Below, in pieces: positions 54,949 through 63,597 of a stretch of DNA of 64,000 nucleotides. Every line of letters starts with the position of its first letter. Within the stretch, counting starts at the first letter, position 1. A program made the translations under genes and the position numbers. Under the pieces are notes generated by a model, which searched no databases, was not told where the DNA came from, and saw nothing but the letters and a program-made list of their open reading frames with translations. Source of the DNA: Hyphomicrobiales bacterium (GTDB taxonomy: Bacteria; Pseudomonadota; Alphaproteobacteria; Rhodospirillales; JACKKN01); assembly GCA_024236415.1 (NCBI GenBank), contig JACKKN010000011.1, forward strand, positions 103,431 to 167,430, in the 5' to 3' direction.

Positions 54949-57192
54949 ATGACCTCCGCCCCGCCTGAACCGGACCTGCTGGGCTTCCTCGCCGTCAACC
55001 GGCTGTTCCGCGGCTTTCCCGACGCGGCGCTGGACGACCTGGCGCGGACCCTGGAAACGCGCCTGATCACCGAGGGCGAGATCCTGTTCCGCGAGGGCGA
55101 CCCGGCCGACGGCCTGTACCTGGTGCGCAGCGGCCACCTGGCGGTGATCCTGGAATGGAAGGGCCTGGGCCAGGAGCGGGCCCTGGTCGGCCCCGGCGAC
55201 AGCGTCGGCGTGATCCAGGACTTCCGCGGCGCCCTGCGCTCGGCCACCGTGCGGGCGGCGGCGGACAGCGAGCTGCTGCTGCTGACCCCCGACGCCTACC
55301 GCGACCTGTTGCAGCGCCACCCCGATCCGTTCCGCCGGGTCGGCCGGTCCATGGCCGAGCGGGTCCACCGCATCCACTTCGACGTCATCATGCGCCTGAA
55401 CCCCCTGTTCGCCGACCTGGGCGAGAAGATCCTGGCCGAGATCGAGCGCGCGGTGGAGATCCGCGACGTGCCAAGCGGAACCTTCCTGTTCCGCCAGAAC
55501 GACCCCTCGGACGCGCTCTATATCGTCATCAGCGGCCGCCTGCGCATCTGGCAGCAGCAGCCCGGCTCCAACGTGTTCCTGAACGAGGTCGGCCAGGGCG
55601 GCAGCGTCGGCGAGGCCGGGGTCATCACCGGCAACCCCCGCGCCGCCGACGTCAAGGCCATCCGCGACACGGTCTACGCCCGCCTGGACGCCGACGAGCT
55701 GATGCGCCTGCTGGACGCCTACCCGCGGCCCATGAACCGCCTGTTCGTGCGCATGATGCAGCAGCACCTGGGCGACCCCGGCGGCGCCCCGGCCAAGCCG
55801 GTGAACTCGACCAGCACCTTCGCCCTGGTGCCGGTCGGCCCCGGGGTGCCGATCCGCGACGCCGGCGAGGCCCTGGCCCGGGCCCTGTCGCGCATCGGCA
55901 GCACCCTGGCCCTGAACAGCGACATGTGCGACAGCCGGTTCGGCGTCGACCGGGTGGCCCAGGCCGGGTTCGACGACCCGGTCAACGGACCGCTGCTGGA
56001 ATGGCTGAACCAGCAGGAATTCTCGCACCAGTTCATGGTCTACGTGGCCGACGGCACCTTCTCCAACTGGACCCGGCGCTGCGTGCGCCAGGCCGACCAC
56101 GTGCTGTTCGTGGCCGAGGCCCGGGGCGCGCCCGAGCTGGGCCCGGTCGAGGAGCGGGTGCTGCGCGAGGAGAACGTGCCGGGCCTGCGCAAGAGCCTGG
56201 TGCTGTTGCAGGAACCGGGCACCGAGGTGCCGTCGGGCACCCTGGCCTGGCTGAACGCGCGCAAGATCGGCATGCACCACCACGTGCGCAAGGGCAGCGA
56301 CACGGATTTCGGCCGCCTGGCCCGGTTCCTGACCGGCAAGGCGGTGGCGCTGGTGCTGGGCGGCGGCGGGGCGCGCGGGTTCGCCCACGTCGGCGTCATG
56401 CGCGCCATGAACGAGCTGGGCATCCCCATCGACCTGGTGGCGGGCACCAGCATGGGGGCGCTGATCGCGTCGCAGTGCGCCATGCAGTGGAGCCCCGACG
56501 AGATCCTGCAGCGCACCCTCGCCCTGTGCCTGGCCGGCGAGCAGGTGACCATCCCCATGGTCTCGGTGTTCGCCGGGGCGCGGTTCATCCACGGGGTGCG
56601 CCGCCTGATGCAGGGCGCCGAGATCGAGGACATGTGGCGCAACTTCTTCGCCGTGTCGTGCAACCTGAGCCGCGCCAGCGTGGTGGTCCACGACAAGGGC
56701 CCGCTGCAGGAGGCGGTGCTGGCCAGCAACACGCCGCCGGGCCTGTTCCCGCCGCGGGTCGACCACGGCGACCTGCTGGTGGACGGGGCGCTGCTGAACA
56801 ACCTGCCGGCCGACATCATGCAGCGCTACAACGAGGGCGGCGAGATGATCGCCGTCGACGTCAGCCCGCGCGAGGACCTGCTGGCCAACACCGAGTACAA
56901 GGACGGCCTGTCCGGCGTGAAGGTGCTGATGAGCAAGATCAACCCCTTCGCCGCCCCCATGCACGTGCCCAACATCGTCGACATCATCACCCGGTCCACC
57001 GCCATCGGCGGCCTGGCCCAGAAGCAGCGGGTCATGCAGGGCATCGCCGACGTGTACCTGAAGCCGCCGGTGGCCAAATACGCCATCATGGGCTATTCCG
57101 ACGGGCCCGAGATCGCCGACATCGGCTATGACGACGCCATGCGCTCGCTGGAGGACTGGCTGACCCGCCGGCAGCGGGCCGACGCCGCCTGA
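54949..57192 (+). CDS. Patatin-like phospholipase with two cyclic-nucleotide-binding domains (NTE-like)
   Basis: A 747-aa protein with the order CAP/cNMP-binding domain 1 (about 15-130, LITEGEILFREGDPADGLYLV), cNMP domain 2 (about 145-255, LFRQNDPSDALYIVISGRLR), a linker, and patatin (about 465-700). The oxyanion loop is GGGGARG at 471-477, the nucleophile S501 is in GTSMG, and catalytic D612 is in VDGALLNN. This is the neuropathy-target-esterase-like layout; it hydrolyses phospholipids and lysophospholipids, probably regulated by ligand binding. No membrane helix is seen. It is neighboured by the outer-membrane lipid enzyme PagL. Confidence 0.94.
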   Translation: MTSAPPEPDLLGFLAVNRLFRGFPDAALDDLARTLETRLITEGEILFREGDPADGLYLVRSGHLAVILEWKGLGQERALVGPGDSVGVIQDFRGALRSATVRAAADSELLLLTPDAYRDLLQRHPDPFRRVGRSMAERVHRIHFDVIMRLNPLFADLGEKILAEIERAVEIRDVPSGTFLFRQNDPSDALYIVISGRLRIWQQQPGSNVFLNEVGQGGSVGEAGVITGNPRAADVKAIRDTVYARLDADELMRLLDAYPRPMNRLFVRMMQQHLGDPGGAPAKPVNSTSTFALVPVGPGVPIRDAGEALARALSRIGSTLALNSDMCDSRFGVDRVAQAGFDDPVNGPLLEWLNQQEFSHQFMVYVADGTFSNWTRRCVRQADHVLFVAEARGAPELGPVEERVLREENVPGLRKSLVLLQEPGTEVPSGTLAWLNARKIGMHHHVRKGSDTDFGRLARFLTGKAVALVLGGGGARGFAHVGVMRAMNELGIPIDLVAGTSMGALIASQCAMQWSPDEILQRTLALCLAGEQVTIPMVSVFAGARFIHGVRRLMQGAEIEDMWRNFFAVSCNLSRASVVVHDKGPLQEAVLASNTPPGLFPPRVDHGDLLVDGALLNNLPADIMQRYNEGGEMIAVDVSPREDLLANTEYKDGLSGVKVLMSKINPFAAPMHVPNIVDIITRSTAIGGLAQKQRVMQGIADVYLKPPVAKYAIMGYSDGPEIADIGYDDAMRSLEDWLTRRQRADAA

Positions 57193-57270
57193 TCCCGCCC
57201 GAGTCCCCTTCACCGGCTGGAATCGCCGGCCACCGGCGGTAGAATGGAGCCCCACGGTTTGGAGGACACC

Positions 57271-58938
57271 ATGATCCCGCGCGCGCCCCTGGCCGAGCTG
57301 CCCACCCACGACGTCACCAACATGCCGCCGCACCTGGGCGACCAGGACCTGTGGGCATCGGACCGGGCCCTGCGCGAGGGCGTGGCGCGGGAGGGCGGCG
57401 CCTGGGCGGAAACGACCCTGGCCGCCTTCGGCACGGCCGCCGGCGCGCGCGCGACCTTCGACCTGGGCGAGCAGGCCAACCGCGCGGTGCCCGAGCTGAG
57501 GGCCTTCGACCGCTACGGCATGCGGGTCAACCAGGTGACCTTCCACCCGGCCTACCACGCGCTGATGGACCTGGCCATCGCCAACGGCCTGCCCAATTTC
57601 GCCTGGAACAACCCCAAGCCGGGGGGGCAGGTCGTGCACGCGGCGCTGAACTACATGCAGAACCAGGCCGAGGCCGGGGTCATCTGCCCCATGGCCATGA
57701 CCTATGCCGCGGTGGCGCCCCTGCGCGGCACCCCGGCGGTGGGCGACGACTGGATCCCGCGCCTGCTGTCCACCCGATACGACGACCGCGACATCCCGGC
57801 GGCCGAGAAGCACGGCGCCACCATGGGCATGTTCATGACCGAGAAGCAGGGCGGGTCGGACGTGCGCGCCAACTCGACCCGGGCCGTGGCCGACGGCGCG
57901 GCGCGCGGGCCCGGCGCCGCCTATCGCCTGACCGGGCACAAGTTCTTCTGCTCGGCGCCCATGTCCGACGCCTTCCTGACCCTCGCCTACACGGACGACG
58001 GGCTGAGCTGCTTCCTGGTGCCGCGCTGGAAGCCCGACGGCAGCCGCAACGGCCTCTACCTGCAGCGCCTGAAGGACAAGCTGGGCAACCGGTCCAACGC
58101 CTCGGCCGAAATGGAGCTGCAGGACACCCACGGGGTCATGGTCGGCGACGAGGGGCGCGGCGTGCGCACCATCATCGACATGGTCCAGGGCACCCGGTAC
58201 TACTGCTGCTTCGGCTCGGCGGCGCTGATGCGCCAGGGGCTGGTCCAGGCCCTGCACCACACCACCCACCGGGCCGCGTTCCAGAAGAAGCTGATCCAGC
58301 AGCCGCTGATGCGCAACGTGCTGGCCGACCTGGCGATCGAGGCCGAGGCGGCCATCGCCCTGACCCTGCGCATCGGCCGCGCCCTGGACGCGGCGCCCGG
58401 CGATCCGGCCGCCGCCGCCTTCGCCCGCCTGGCCACGGCCATCGGCAAGTACTGGATCTGCAAGCGCGCCCCGGGCCACGCCTACGAGGCCATGGAGTGC
58501 CACGGCGGCCCCGGCTACATCGAGGACTCGCCCCTGCCGCGGCTGTACCGCGAGGCGCCGGTGAACAGCATCTGGGAGGGGTCGGGCAACGTCATCTGCC
58601 TGGACGTGCTGCGCGCCCTGGCCCGCGACGAGGGGGCCCTGCCGGCGGTGCTGGACGAACTGGCGGCGGCGCGCGGCGGCAACGCCGCCCTGGACGCCGC
58701 CGTGGACGCCCTGGGCGCCGAGCTGGCCGACCGCGCCGAGCCCGAGCTGCGCGCCCGGCGCCTGACCGAATCCCTGGCCGTGGCCCTGCAGGCGTCGCTG
58801 CTGGTGCGCCACGCGCCGGCGGCGGTGGCCGATGCCTTCTGCGCCTCGCGCCTGGGCGGACGCTGGAGCGGCGCCTACGGCACCCTGCCGGCGGGCTGCG
58901 ATTTCGACGCCATCATCGACCGGGCCCGGGGGGATTGA
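57271..58938 (+). CDS. AidB-like acyl-CoA dehydrogenase
   Basis: A 555-aa flavoprotein. FAD and dehydrogenase motifs include MFMTEKQGGSDVRANST, LPRLYREAPVNSIWEGSGNV and AMECHGGPGYIED, close to E. coli AidB of the adaptive response to alkylation. The general-base Glu region is preserved in form. The start at 57271 has TTGGAGGAC upstream; an in-frame ATG nine codons earlier lacks one. The likely role is a flavin enzyme with an unclear substrate, possibly DNA-damage related. Confidence 0.9.
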   Translation: MIPRAPLAELPTHDVTNMPPHLGDQDLWASDRALREGVAREGGAWAETTLAAFGTAAGARATFDLGEQANRAVPELRAFDRYGMRVNQVTFHPAYHALMDLAIANGLPNFAWNNPKPGGQVVHAALNYMQNQAEAGVICPMAMTYAAVAPLRGTPAVGDDWIPRLLSTRYDDRDIPAAEKHGATMGMFMTEKQGGSDVRANSTRAVADGAARGPGAAYRLTGHKFFCSAPMSDAFLTLAYTDDGLSCFLVPRWKPDGSRNGLYLQRLKDKLGNRSNASAEMELQDTHGVMVGDEGRGVRTIIDMVQGTRYYCCFGSAALMRQGLVQALHHTTHRAAFQKKLIQQPLMRNVLADLAIEAEAAIALTLRIGRALDAAPGDPAAAAFARLATAIGKYWICKRAPGHAYEAMECHGGPGYIEDSPLPRLYREAPVNSIWEGSGNVICLDVLRALARDEGALPAVLDELAAARGGNAALDAAVDALGAELADRAEPELRARRLTESLAVALQASLLVRHAPAAVADAFCASRLGGRWSGAYGTLPAGCDFDAIIDRARGD

Positions 58939-59003
58939 AAGGCGGCGACAACGGGAAAAATAAAAGGGATGGAGTAAAGACGGAAAGGGCAGAGACGACA
59001 GCC

Positions 59004-59945
59004 ATGGCGGACGATCCCTACACGGTCCTGGGGGTGGCCAAGGACGCCGACGACAAGGCGATCCGTGCCGCCTACCGCAAGCTGGCCAAGGGCTGCCACC
59101 CCGACCTGCACCCCGGCGACAAGGCGGCCGAGGCCCGGTTCCGGGCCATCGCCGCGGCCTACGACATCCTGGGCGACAAGGACAAGCGGGCCCGCTACGA
59201 CCGCGGCGAGATCGACGCCAGCGGCGCCGAGAAGCCGCGCAGCTTCTACCGCAACTACGCCGACGGCGACGGCGCCTTCCGCTACCACCGGGCCGACCCG
59301 GGCGAATTCGTGGACCTGGGCGACATCTTCGGCGACATGTTCGCGCACCGGCCCGGCGGCGGCGGCGGCGAGGGCTTCGCGCGCACCTTCCGCTTCGCCG
59401 GCGGCGACCTGCGCTACCACCTGGCGGTGGACTTCCTGGACGCGGTCAACGGCGCCACCCGGCGCGTGACCCTGCCCGACGGCCGCACCCTGGACGTGAC
59501 CATCCCGCCGGGGCTGGAGAACGGCCAGGTGCTGCGCCTGCGCGGCCAGGGCCTGCCGGGCGGCCAGGGGGCGCCGGCCGGCGACGCCCTGGTGGAGGTC
59601 GAGGTGCGGCCCCATCCGGTGTTCACCCGGCGCGGCGGCGACATCCACATGGACCTGTCGGTCAGCCTGCCCGAGGCGGTGCTGGGCGCGCGCATCCCCG
59701 TGCCCACGGTGTCGGGCACCGTGACCCTGACCGTGCCGGCCGGGTCCAACACCGGCACGGTGCTGCGCCTGAAGGGCAAGGGCGTGCCCGGCCGCCGCGG
59801 CGCCGCCGCCGGCGACCAGTACGTGACGCTGCGGGTGGTGCTGCCCGACCGGCCCGACGACGAGCTGAAGGACTTCCTGCGCCGGTGGGGCGACAAGCAC
59901 CCCTACGCGCCGCGCGGCGGCAAGGCGGGGGAGAAGCGGCCATGA
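59004..59945 (+). CDS. cbpA: DnaJ-class co-chaperone without zinc finger (CbpA-like)
   Basis: A 313-aa type II Hsp40. The J domain is at 4-70 with HPD at 32-34. A Gly/Phe region (GGGGGEGFARTFRFAGG) and two C-terminal beta domains follow (VTIPPGLENGQVLRLRGQGL, LPEAVLGARIPVPTV). No CxxCxGxG zinc repeats are present. It stimulates DnaK ATPase. The last codons overlap the CbpM gene by four bases (ATGA), so the partners are co-translated. Confidence 0.93.
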   Translation: MADDPYTVLGVAKDADDKAIRAAYRKLAKGCHPDLHPGDKAAEARFRAIAAAYDILGDKDKRARYDRGEIDASGAEKPRSFYRNYADGDGAFRYHRADPGEFVDLGDIFGDMFAHRPGGGGGEGFARTFRFAGGDLRYHLAVDFLDAVNGATRRVTLPDGRTLDVTIPPGLENGQVLRLRGQGLPGGQGAPAGDALVEVEVRPHPVFTRRGGDIHMDLSVSLPEAVLGARIPVPTVSGTVTLTVPAGSNTGTVLRLKGKGVPGRRGAAAGDQYVTLRVVLPDRPDDELKDFLRRWGDKHPYAPRGGKAGEKRP

Positions 59946-60292
59946 TCGACGAGCGCGAGCTGCTGCGCCTGGTCCAGGGCATCACCGCCGACGACCTGCA
60001 CGTGTGGATCCGCAACCGGTGGGTGCGGGCCGAGCGGGAAGGCGGCGCCTACTTGTTCTCGGCCATGGAGGTGGCGCGGGTGCGCCTGATCCACGAAATG
60101 CGCCACGACCTGGGGGTGGAGGAGGAGACCCTGCCCCTGGTGCTGTCGCTGGTGGACCAGCTCTACGCCACCCGGGCCGAGCTGCACCGCCTGATGGACG
60201 CCCTGGCCCGCCAGCCCCGCGACGTGCGCGACCTGGTCCTGGGGCCGCTGCGTGGCCCCCTGGGCGGCGGCCGTCCGGAGGGCGAGGAGTAG
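59942..60292 (+). CDS. cbpM: Chaperone modulator CbpM
   Basis: A 116-aa MerR-like fold protein that binds and inhibits the J domain of CbpA. The pattern is typical: LHVWIRNRWVRAEREGGAYLFSAMEVARVRLIHEM (ends LHVWIRNRWV and ARVRLIHEM), then DLGVEEETLPLVLSLVDQLY. Its start overlaps the cbpA stop. Confidence 0.92.
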   Translation: MIDERELLRLVQGITADDLHVWIRNRWVRAEREGGAYLFSAMEVARVRLIHEMRHDLGVEEETLPLVLSLVDQLYATRAELHRLMDALARQPRDVRDLVLGPLRGPLGGGRPEGEE

Positions 60293-60345
60293 CGCCGCCC
60301 GGCGCCACGTACCGGCCGGTTTTACAGAAAATCCGGTGTGTTTTC

Positions 60346-60374
60346 TTGGCGAAATTCCCCCAAGGGTCTACAAT
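60346..60374 (+). promoter_or_regulatory. Sigma70 promoter of the secreted-protein operon
   Basis: TTGGCG (60346-60351), an exact 17-base spacer and TACAAT (60369-60374), about 60 bases before the ATG at 60434. It is the best-formed promoter seen in this part of the window. Confidence 0.65.
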
Positions 60375-60433
60375 GGATGGGCGCGCAGGGGGCCCTGCGG
60401 CCCCCCGCCTGACCCGACGCGGAGGGGCGGACC

Positions 60434-61855
60434 ATGGGCGCATGGGGCGGGATTCTTCGATTCGGACTGCTGGCCGCGGCCCTGGCCGCGGGTTGGAGCC
60501 TCCGGCCGGCCTGGGCCCAGGAGTGGACGGCGGTGGAACGCCTGGAACTGCGCGCCGACCAGGGGCGCAAGTTCCAGACCCGCACCGCCCTGGCGGCCGG
60601 CGCCCCCTACCGCCTGCGGGCCGAGGGCACCTTCAGCGCCTGGGGCGGGCCGCCCCAGGGCATTGACGCCGTATGGTGCGACCGGCCCGGCCGCTGCACC
60701 CCGCCCCAGGCCTGGCAGCAACTGCGCATCGACGGCAAGGGCATCAACGAGATCCGCGCCGCCAGGGGCCTGGGGCCCCTGCCCTACGACCCCGGCCACG
60801 TCTACACCGTCGAGCTGACCGGCGCCGGTCGGCCCCTGGAACTGCACCTGTGGGACGCCGTCGAGGGCAGCAGCAGCGCCGGCAACACCGGCGCCATCAC
60901 CGTCACCCTGCTGGCGCCCGCCCCGGCGGCCCCGGCAGCCCCGGCGGCCCCGGCGTCCGCGCCCAAGCCGCGTGGCGGCGGCGCGGCGGAACGCCTGTCG
61001 GTGTTGAAGCGGGCCATGGCGGCCTACGCCACCCGCGCCGTGCACCTGCGCCGGGCCCTGGCCGCCGCCGACCAGGTGATGCGCATGCAGGTGGTGCTGG
61101 GCCGCCTGCCGGCCGCCGAGGCCGACGCGAGCCTGGCGCGGGAGGCCGAGCACCTGCGCCGCCAGGAGGACCTGGACCGGGCGCTGGACGGCATCATGGC
61201 CCGCGCCGGGCCGGCGGCCGAGGACCTGGTCGCGCACCTGAACCGGCGCATCGCCACCTGCCGCCAATGGCCCGGCGACCGGCCCGACGCGGCCTATGCC
61301 CTGGCCGCCCTGGCATCCCTGTCGCGGCTGCGCGACGGCCTGCGCCTGGCGGTGCGCCAGCGGCTGGACCTGCGCCCGGTGCTGGCCCGGGCCGAGACCA
61401 TCCTGTCCTGGACCGCCGGCCGCGCCACCCCGTCGGCCGCCGACCGCCCCTTCACCGGCGGCGCCGACACCCTGCGCGCCCTGACCGCGCCGCGCCTGGG
61501 CCCGCCGTCCGCCGCCCCGGTGGCATCGGCGCCGGCTCCGGTTCCGGCTCCGGCACCCGCTCCGGCACCCGCCCCGGCACCCGTTCAGGAGTCAAGTGAC
61601 CCCGACGGCGCCAACCTGGACACCCGCATCCTGGCCCAGATCATGCTCCACGACCTGGGCTACGGCCCGGGCCGCGACGACGGGGTGATCGACGCCGCCA
61701 CCCGCGACGCCGTGCGCCGGTTCCAGCGCGACACCGGCCTGGCGGTGGACGGCCGGGTGACGCCCGGGCTGGTGGACCGGCTGATGCGGCGCCTGCAGCC
61801 GGGCGGCGGCGAGACCACCGTCATCGGGCCGGCGCCGCCCGCCGGCACCAACTGA
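60434..61855 (+). CDS. Exported protein with LecA-like N-terminal domain and C-terminal peptidoglycan-binding domain
   Basis: A 473-aa protein with a signal peptide (cleavage after AWAQ, residue 29). Residues about 31-160 form a beta-rich domain resembling LecA/PA-IL lectins: GAPYRLRAEGTFSAWGGP, a close Cys pair C82/C88, and a closing WDAVEGSSSAGNTGAITVTL segment like LecA's calcium/sugar loop. An Ala/Pro linker, a helical region (185-330) and a PAPAPAP linker follow. A PG_binding_1 domain ends the protein (about 395-455, VIDAATRDAVRRFQRDTGLAVDG, ends AATRDAVRRF and GLAVDG). It may tether a sugar-binding module to the wall. Confidence 0.72.
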   Translation: MGAWGGILRFGLLAAALAAGWSLRPAWAQEWTAVERLELRADQGRKFQTRTALAAGAPYRLRAEGTFSAWGGPPQGIDAVWCDRPGRCTPPQAWQQLRIDGKGINEIRAARGLGPLPYDPGHVYTVELTGAGRPLELHLWDAVEGSSSAGNTGAITVTLLAPAPAAPAAPAAPASAPKPRGGGAAERLSVLKRAMAAYATRAVHLRRALAAADQVMRMQVVLGRLPAAEADASLAREAEHLRRQEDLDRALDGIMARAGPAAEDLVAHLNRRIATCRQWPGDRPDAAYALAALASLSRLRDGLRLAVRQRLDLRPVLARAETILSWTAGRATPSAADRPFTGGADTLRALTAPRLGPPSAAPVASAPAPVPAPAPAPAPAPAPVQESSDPDGANLDTRILAQIMLHDLGYGPGRDDGVIDAATRDAVRRFQRDTGLAVDGRVTPGLVDRLMRRLQPGGGETTVIGPAPPAGTN

Positions 61856-61886
61856 CCCGGCCGCCGGCACCGAGGAGGACCGAGCC

Positions 61887-63434
61887 ATGGCCAACCGATT
61901 CTGGAGACGCAACACCGCCGTCCTGGCCGTGACCGCCATGGTCGCCTCGCTGGTGGCGGCGCTGCTGGCCGTGCCCCTGGTGGTGCTCGCCCTGACCCTG
62001 GCCTCGGCCCAGGCCCGGGCCGTGACCCTGGACGACCTGCTGCGCGAGAACATCAAGACCATGGACCAGCTGCAGAACTTCCTGACCCGCATCGCCTATG
62101 AAAGCTGCCAGGAGATCGCCCAGGCCACCGGCGACGACATCTACCGCGAGTACCGGGAATTGCAGGCCTGGCGCGCCGAGTCCAAGCGCAACCTGGCCGA
62201 GGCCGAAAGGGCGCGGGACGACGCCGCCGCCGAGGCCTGGCGCGCCGTGCGCGCCTACGACCCCGGCAGCCCGGCCTACGGCCACGTGCCGCCGACGCCC
62301 GGCCCCTTCCTGGCCGCCAAGGACCTGCTGGCCGCCAAGACCACCGCCAACCAGAAGGCCCTCAACGACCTGCGCGCCGGCGCCGACGCCCTGGAGCGGT
62401 TCCGCGCCGACCGCCGCGCCGTGGAAGGCTACGTGACCGCCATCAGCGGCGCCAGCGGCGGCATCCGCCAGGGGTTCCGCAGCGTCGGCACCGGGATCGG
62501 CTACTCGCGCACCGCCACCACCCCCGCCATCCAGGCCGAGATCGCCAACATCAACAACGCCGTCGCCGCGGCCCTGGGCACTTTTGCCGGCACCTACGGC
62601 GGCCCCGCGTCCATGGCGCCCCTGTCCACGGCCGTGGACTACGACAGCCAGACGGCCCTGTTCGCCGGCATCGCCGCCCGCCGCAACGCCGTCGCCGCCC
62701 TGGGCCGGCGCATCGACCAGCACCCCGAGTTCGTGCGCCTGCGCGACCTGGAGAAGGAGAAGAAGGCCCTGGAAGAGAAGAACCGCGGCCTGCGCGACAA
62801 GGTGCGGCAGTTGAACACCATCCTGGCCCGCATCGAGGACGCGGCCAAGGCCCAGGAGGCGTTCGAGGTGACCGAGGCCTGGGAGGGCATGATGGCCATC
62901 ATCGAGGGCCAGATCCGCGACTGCGCCGACAAGCGGCGCCAGGAGCTGGCACAGGCCCAGACCGGGCCGCAGGAGGAACAAGGCCGCCTGACCGCCCATT
63001 GGCGCATGAACTGCACCCACAGCACCGACACCGAATTCAACGCCTGCGTCGACGGCACCTTCTGGGTCGACCTGGACCAGCGCGGCCACGGCCGCAACGG
63101 GGAGTGGAAACCGGACTGCGTGGTCAGCCCGGGCGGCCGCAACTGCGGCCTGACCAACCGCTGGGTCAAGCCGTCCACCGAGTTCCACTTCGAGGTGGCG
63201 AACGGCGTGGTCGACGCCACCACCACCTACACCTTCCGCGACGACGAGGGGCGCCAGGTGAACGGCGCCTACACCATCACCGGCCCGGTCAAGACCGCGG
63301 GCGGCCCGCTGCCCACCACCTACACCGGCGGCGGCGTCATCAAGGGTTACGAAACCGTGTTCACCGCCGACGGGCCGGCAAGGCTGACCTGCCACGGCCG
63401 CTGGCAGACCCCGACACCGCTGAAATGCCAGTAG
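61887..63434 (+). CDS. Exported coiled-coil protein with Cys-rich C-terminal domain, unknown function
   Basis: A 515-aa protein. A long N-terminal hydrophobic segment (residues 10-45) may be a signal or a membrane anchor. Coiled coils lie at about 55-120 and 280-335 (RLRDLEKEKKALEEKNRGLR). The C-terminal ~150 residues are beta-rich with six Cys (MNCTHSTDTEFNAC, PDCVVS, NCGL, LTCHGRW, LKCQ), which suggests three disulfides outside the cytoplasm. No family is recognised. It lies 31 bases after the LecA-like/PG-binding gene, with GAGGAGGA before the ATG, so the two form an operon. Confidence 0.75.
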   Translation: MANRFWRRNTAVLAVTAMVASLVAALLAVPLVVLALTLASAQARAVTLDDLLRENIKTMDQLQNFLTRIAYESCQEIAQATGDDIYREYRELQAWRAESKRNLAEAERARDDAAAEAWRAVRAYDPGSPAYGHVPPTPGPFLAAKDLLAAKTTANQKALNDLRAGADALERFRADRRAVEGYVTAISGASGGIRQGFRSVGTGIGYSRTATTPAIQAEIANINNAVAAALGTFAGTYGGPASMAPLSTAVDYDSQTALFAGIAARRNAVAALGRRIDQHPEFVRLRDLEKEKKALEEKNRGLRDKVRQLNTILARIEDAAKAQEAFEVTEAWEGMMAIIEGQIRDCADKRRQELAQAQTGPQEEQGRLTAHWRMNCTHSTDTEFNACVDGTFWVDLDQRGHGRNGEWKPDCVVSPGGRNCGLTNRWVKPSTEFHFEVANGVVDATTTYTFRDDEGRQVNGAYTITGPVKTAGGPLPTTYTGGGVIKGYETVFTADGPARLTCHGRWQTPTPLKCQ

Positions 63435-63456
63435 GAAGATGACGGCGGGGACGGGG

Positions 63457-63533
63457 TGGTGACCCCGGCAGGATTCGAACCTGCGACCTACAGATTAGGA
63501 ATCTGTTGCTCTATCCGACTGAGCTACGGGGCC
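63457..63533 (-). tRNA. tRNA-Arg (anticodon CCU)
   Basis: A 77-base cloverleaf on the minus strand with an encoded CCA end. The acceptor is GGCCCCG pairing CGGGGTC with one G-U, the D arm is AGCTCAGTCGGATAGAGC, and the anticodon stem ACAGA/TCTGT encloses loop TTCCTAA (anticodon CCT, codon AGG). The T arm contains GGTTCGAATCC. It is convergent with the upstream exported-protein gene. Confidence 0.97.
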
Positions 63534-63597
63534 ATCGGGCCCTTTGTAGCGCAGGCGCGCGCGGCGGCAAAGGGGATTGCGGCGGCCCGGCCGCGGC

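Noticed and set aside
54643..58812. Very long open frame (over 1300 codons) on the minus strand
   Set aside because: It is antisense to the patatin and AidB genes, which have clear motifs on the plus strand. GC-rich coding DNA produces long complementary frames, and the translation is Gly/Gln/Val/Arg-rich without any domain.
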